DNA of 64,000 nt from Gammaproteobacteria bacterium UBA2679 (GTDB lineage: Bacteria; Pseudomonadota; Gammaproteobacteria; Pseudomonadales; Oleiphilaceae). A program made the position numbers and the translations under genes. The notes beneath the pieces were generated by a model. The model saw only the letters and a list, made by a program, of their open reading frames with translations. It ran no database searches and was not told the DNA's origin. This document shows, piece after piece, positions 61,341-64,000 of this stretch; positions within the stretch are counted from its first letter, which is position 1; each line of letters opens with the position of its first letter. The stretch is from contig DEMD01000004.1 in the NCBI GenBank assembly GCA_002354735.1, forward strand, positions 1 to 64,000. The letters are read 5' to 3'.

Positions 61341-62191
61341 TCGACCTTTGCCGGCTCATTATCTTCCGCGATCTGCATGAGGCCGCTAACGCTTGCGACA
61401 GTCACACCCGCTTCTCCGAGCAGAGCTAGCTCTTCGCGTAGCACATCAATCGTCTCACGATAAGGATGACCTATGGCGATCGCTGTACCATTCTTTCGCG
61501 CCAGACTGATCAATCGTTTGAACTGAAAGCGAATCTGCTCCCGGTCCACGACGTGGTCGAGAAACACATCCCGCTTCATTGCCGGAATATCATGATCCAG
61601 CGCGGTCTCCAGCGCCACCGTCTGAGCTGTAGTGCGACTGTCGATGAAGTAGAGTGGGGGTATGCGTGCCTCCCGGATGATGGTCATCACGGCTGACATC
61701 GCGCGGCGATCCTGTGTCAGCTGGCTGCCCATATGGTTATTGACGCCCGATACGAAGGGAATATTGTCTATCGCGTTCTGCAGCGTCGATTTGATCTGCA
61801 GATCGCTCATGTCGTCGGTCAATGCGCCTTCGCCAAGCGCCATGCTGTAGATATTCTGCATGGGCATGTGCAACATGATTTCCTTGCCCTGCCGGTGCGC
61901 CTCAATGGCGTGGCGGCCGGTAGCGGCCCTATATGGCAGGAACGCCAGCGTGAGGGGGGCGTCAAGCGCGATGACATCGAGGCCGTTGCTGTTGTCATGA
62001 CCCATGTCGTCGATGATGATAGCGATCGCGGGCAGCCGAGCCTCGTCATCGCCAGGGGCCTTCATTTCCAGTGCTGGCGGCGTCTTCGCTGCGACGATCG
62101 ACGACAAGGCCAGCAACATCAGCCGTGGCGCCCAGAAGCAGCTCAGCCGCGCTGGCAGGCGCCGGTATAGCGATGGCCTTGATAGCTTCAT
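61313..62191 (-). CDS. Divergent polysaccharide deacetylase family protein
   Basis: 292 residues. After an N-terminal basic and hydrophobic export signal (about 10-34), AIAIIIDDMGHDNSNG, LAFLPYRAATGRHAIEAH, EIMLHMPMQ, NNHMGSQLTQD and LYFIDSRTTAQT are the hallmarks of the YibQ/divergent deacetylase family. It lies six bases after ctpA. The substrate is not known; a periplasmic or envelope role is expected from family and neighbours. Confidence 0.88.
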   Translation of the reverse strand: MKLSRPSLYRRLPARLSCFWAPRLMLLALSSIVAAKTPPALEMKAPGDDEARLPAIAIIIDDMGHDNSNGLDVIALDAPLTLAFLPYRAATGRHAIEAHRQGKEIMLHMPMQNIYSMALGEGALTDDMSDLQIKSTLQNAIDNIPFVSGVNNHMGSQLTQDRRAMSAVMTIIREARIPPLYFIDSRTTAQTVALETALDHDIPAMKRDVFLDHVVDREQIRFQFKRLISLARKNGTAIAIGHPYRETIDVLREELALLGEAGVTVASVSGLMQIAEDNEPAKVDYDRMAKRF

Positions 62192-62197
62192 GGACGC

Positions 62198-63589
62198 TTA
62201 CTTGAGAATTGTCAGCCCACGCAGCACGTTAATGCCTTCGCGGAGCTGAAAATCCTTGGAGATCATTTCGCTGGCCGCCTTTACATCCTCCTCGCTCATG
62301 GCCGAATTCTTGCCCTTCTTGCTGCCGCCGTTTACCAGGTGGCCAGCCAGATCAGCTTCCTTGAAAATCGGTGATGACTGTAGTTCGGTGACCTTGGCTC
62401 TGTTCACCAGGATGTCCGGCTCGATGCCCAGTGCCTGTATGGAGCGACCGCTTGGCGTATAGTAACGGGCAGTCGTAAGCTTCAGACCATGGGTATCGTC
62501 CAGCTGGAGCACGGTTTGCACGCTGCCCTTGCCGAAGGTGTCGGTGCCCAGGATGATCGCGCGGCGGTTATCCTGCAGCGCTCCGGCCACAATCTCCGAA
62601 GCGGAGGCCGAGCCCCCATTGATCAGAACCACCACCGGCACGCCTTCCAGAATATCGCCAGGCGTCGCATTGAATCGCAGCTTGGAACTGCGGATTCGAC
62701 CATCGGTGTAAACGATCAAGCCATCTTCGAGCAGCGCATCTGAAACTTCGACAGCCGCCTGCAACACGCCACCAGGATTGTTTCGCAAGTCGAGAATGAG
62801 GCCCTTGAGCGCTTCCTTTTCGCCCAACGCCTTTTTCAGTCGTTGTACGGCCTTGACGAAGTCGCCACCGGTCTGCGCCTGGAACTGCGTAATCCGGACG
62901 TAGCCGACGCCACCGCCCAGCAGCATACGCTTGACGCTGTTTACGGAAATTACGGCACGTTCCACTGCAATCTCAAGTGGACCTTCTTCGCCGTCACGAA
63001 TGATGGTGAGCTTTACTTCGGAGCCCGGCGCACCGCGCATGGCATCTACCGCCTGGTCGAGGGTCATGCCTTTGACGCTCTGTTCATCCAGCTTGATGAT
63101 GAGGTCCCCGGCCTCGACGCCCGCTTTCTGCGCTGGCGTGTCGTCGATAGGGGTGATGACCTTGATGAAGCCATCCTCCATGCCAACTTCTATACCGAGG
63201 CCACCAAACTCACCGGTAGTACTCTCCTGCAGGCTTTCGAAAGCACTGGGTTCCAGATAGGCGGAGTGAGGGTCGAGGCCCGAGAGCATACCGCGGATCG
63301 CGCTGTTGATAAGCGTAGCGTCGTCGACTTCTTCGACGTAGGTCTTCTTGATGCGATCAAAGACTTCGGCGAACTTGCGGATATCATCGACCGGCACAGG
63401 GGATGGCGCTGCTCCAACGGTCAATTCGCTATCTGCGGCTGGTGCCTCGGCTGCTGGTACTTCTGCGCCCTCCGATGCCTCTTCGGCGGCATGGGCGATC
63501 GGCAGAAGGCAAAAGGCAGCCGAGAGAAGCCATGGGTATACAGTGCGTGAACTGCATCGTGCAGCCATGACCCGTTGAGCGAATAGCAT
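62198..63589 (-). CDS. ctpA: C-terminal processing protease (S41)
   Basis: 463 residues. Signal peptide (about 1-34), then a low-complexity Ala/Glu segment, the N-terminal GLDPHSAYLEP region, a PDZ domain (about 115-195), and the protease core with LRNNPGGVL, the Ser in NGGSASASEIVAGAL and the Lys in TFGKGSVQTV. It trims envelope proteins in the periplasm. The start at 63589 follows AGGAAG. It stands between envC and the deacetylase gene, the order seen in Pseudomonas. Confidence 0.93.
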   Translation of the reverse strand: MLFAQRVMAARCSSRTVYPWLLSAAFCLLPIAHAAEEASEGAEVPAAEAPAADSELTVGAAPSPVPVDDIRKFAEVFDRIKKTYVEEVDDATLINSAIRGMLSGLDPHSAYLEPSAFESLQESTTGEFGGLGIEVGMEDGFIKVITPIDDTPAQKAGVEAGDLIIKLDEQSVKGMTLDQAVDAMRGAPGSEVKLTIIRDGEEGPLEIAVERAVISVNSVKRMLLGGGVGYVRITQFQAQTGGDFVKAVQRLKKALGEKEALKGLILDLRNNPGGVLQAAVEVSDALLEDGLIVYTDGRIRSSKLRFNATPGDILEGVPVVVLINGGSASASEIVAGALQDNRRAIILGTDTFGKGSVQTVLQLDDTHGLKLTTARYYTPSGRSIQALGIEPDILVNRAKVTELQSSPIFKEADLAGHLVNGGSKKGKNSAMSEEDVKAASEMISKDFQLREGINVLRGLTILK

Positions 63590-63642
63590 AGTAATCTTCC
63601 TGATATAAGGCTGGACGTGTGCTGCGGGTGGGCGTGATGGAA

Positions 63643-64000
63643 TCATCTCAACCACGGCAGCGGATTCTGGGCTTGGCCATCTTTGCGAATTTCAAAGTAT
63701 AGACCTGCTTCGGGCCGCCCACCGCTGCTTCCAGAGCTCGCGACGATGTCGCCACTGCGAACCTGACTGCCGGTTTCGGCATACAGCGCCTGGTTATTGC
63801 CATAGAGCGTCATAAAACCATCCCCGTGGTCAATAATCAACAGAAGGCCAAAGCCTCGAAGCCAATCGGCAAACACGATACGTCCCTGATGGACGGCATG
63901 GACCGGCGAGCTTGGCGGCAAGGTGATGAAAAGCCCATTGCCTTCGCGAAGTGAGGTGCGAAACGCAGGTAGTTTCCAGGCGCTGCCTCTCGAGCCGGTT
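63643..64000 (-). CDS. envC: Murein hydrolase activator EnvC, C-terminal part
   Basis: Partial: the gene enters from beyond the window. The visible 119 codons carry the LytM/M23 domain: VHAVHQGRIVFADWLRGFGLL, LIIDHGDGFMTLYGNN, and YFEIRKDGQAQNPLPWL. The metal-binding residues of active M23 enzymes are not all present, as expected for EnvC, which activates amidases at the division site. It is followed by ctpA after 53 bases. Confidence 0.9.
   Translation of the reverse strand, partial: TGSRGSAWKLPAFRTSLREGNGLFITLPPSSPVHAVHQGRIVFADWLRGFGLLLIIDHGDGFMTLYGNNQALYAETGSQVRSGDIVASSGSSGGRPEAGLYFEIRKDGQAQNPLPWLR

Overview
The window joins three segments: the right part of one integrated element (1 to about 7330), a complete siphovirus-type prophage of about 44.4 kb (7331 to 51749), and host chromosome (from 51750). 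The host is a gammaproteobacterium. The run tRNA-Phe, yggX, mutY, hisB, hisH, hisA, hisF, a divergent polysaccharide deacetylase, ctpA and envC matches the arrangement I know from Pseudomonas and relatives, so a Pseudomonadaceae member of moderate G+C is my inference. The species is not determined.

The prophage sits in the tRNA-Phe gene. A 54-bp perfect direct repeat, the 3' part of the tRNA, lies at 7331-7384 and 51696-51749. The tRNA itself (51698-51773, minus) remains whole. Left of the inner repeat lies a second element with its own tyrosine integrase reading away from that repeat, a serine recombinase, a P-loop ATPase and a truncated Rha-type antirepressor. The simplest reading is two elements stacked in one tRNA site; the outer att copy of the left element would be outside the window.

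Prophage layout: integrase and a leftward early operon of mostly small, end-overlapping genes (7460-16708), including a helicase, a PD-(D/E)XK nuclease, a DUF669 protein and a Sak4-like ATPase, which together look like a recombination module. Then come a leftward promoter with two operators, an A+T-rich two-gene accessory module (16894-18356), a short repressor and Cro-like divergent pair (18369-19055), and rightward replication genes (primase-polymerase, Dda/RecD-like helicase, RusA, HNH). A dense cluster of a GTCGAG-type repeat between primase and helicase is a candidate origin. These are followed by a promoter and two terminators, a lysis cassette, an unusual block of beta-helix and fibre-like genes, and lambda-like packaging, head and tail genes ending at 50541. 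Accessory genes with a PEP-CTERM-like tail and a zinc ribbon fill the right end.

The strongest non-routine signals are: shared AACCnnnGGTT operators at the leftward and rightward control regions; a repressor without a protease domain; the uncharacterised nucleotidyltransferase-like two-gene module beside it, my best candidate for an undescribed prophage-encoded system; the iteron-like cluster with a perfect 28-bp palindrome; an A-AAA-AAC slippery site joining the tail chaperone genes; and an internal ribosome binding site and start inside the protease-capsid fusion gene.

Host segment: an esterase-like lipoprotein and aconitase A (minus), a Pmp3/YqaE-like membrane peptide, yggX-mutY (minus), an SRPBCC protein, the hisBHAF run with a DUF2244 protein, and on the minus strand envC (partial), ctpA and a divergent polysaccharide deacetylase.
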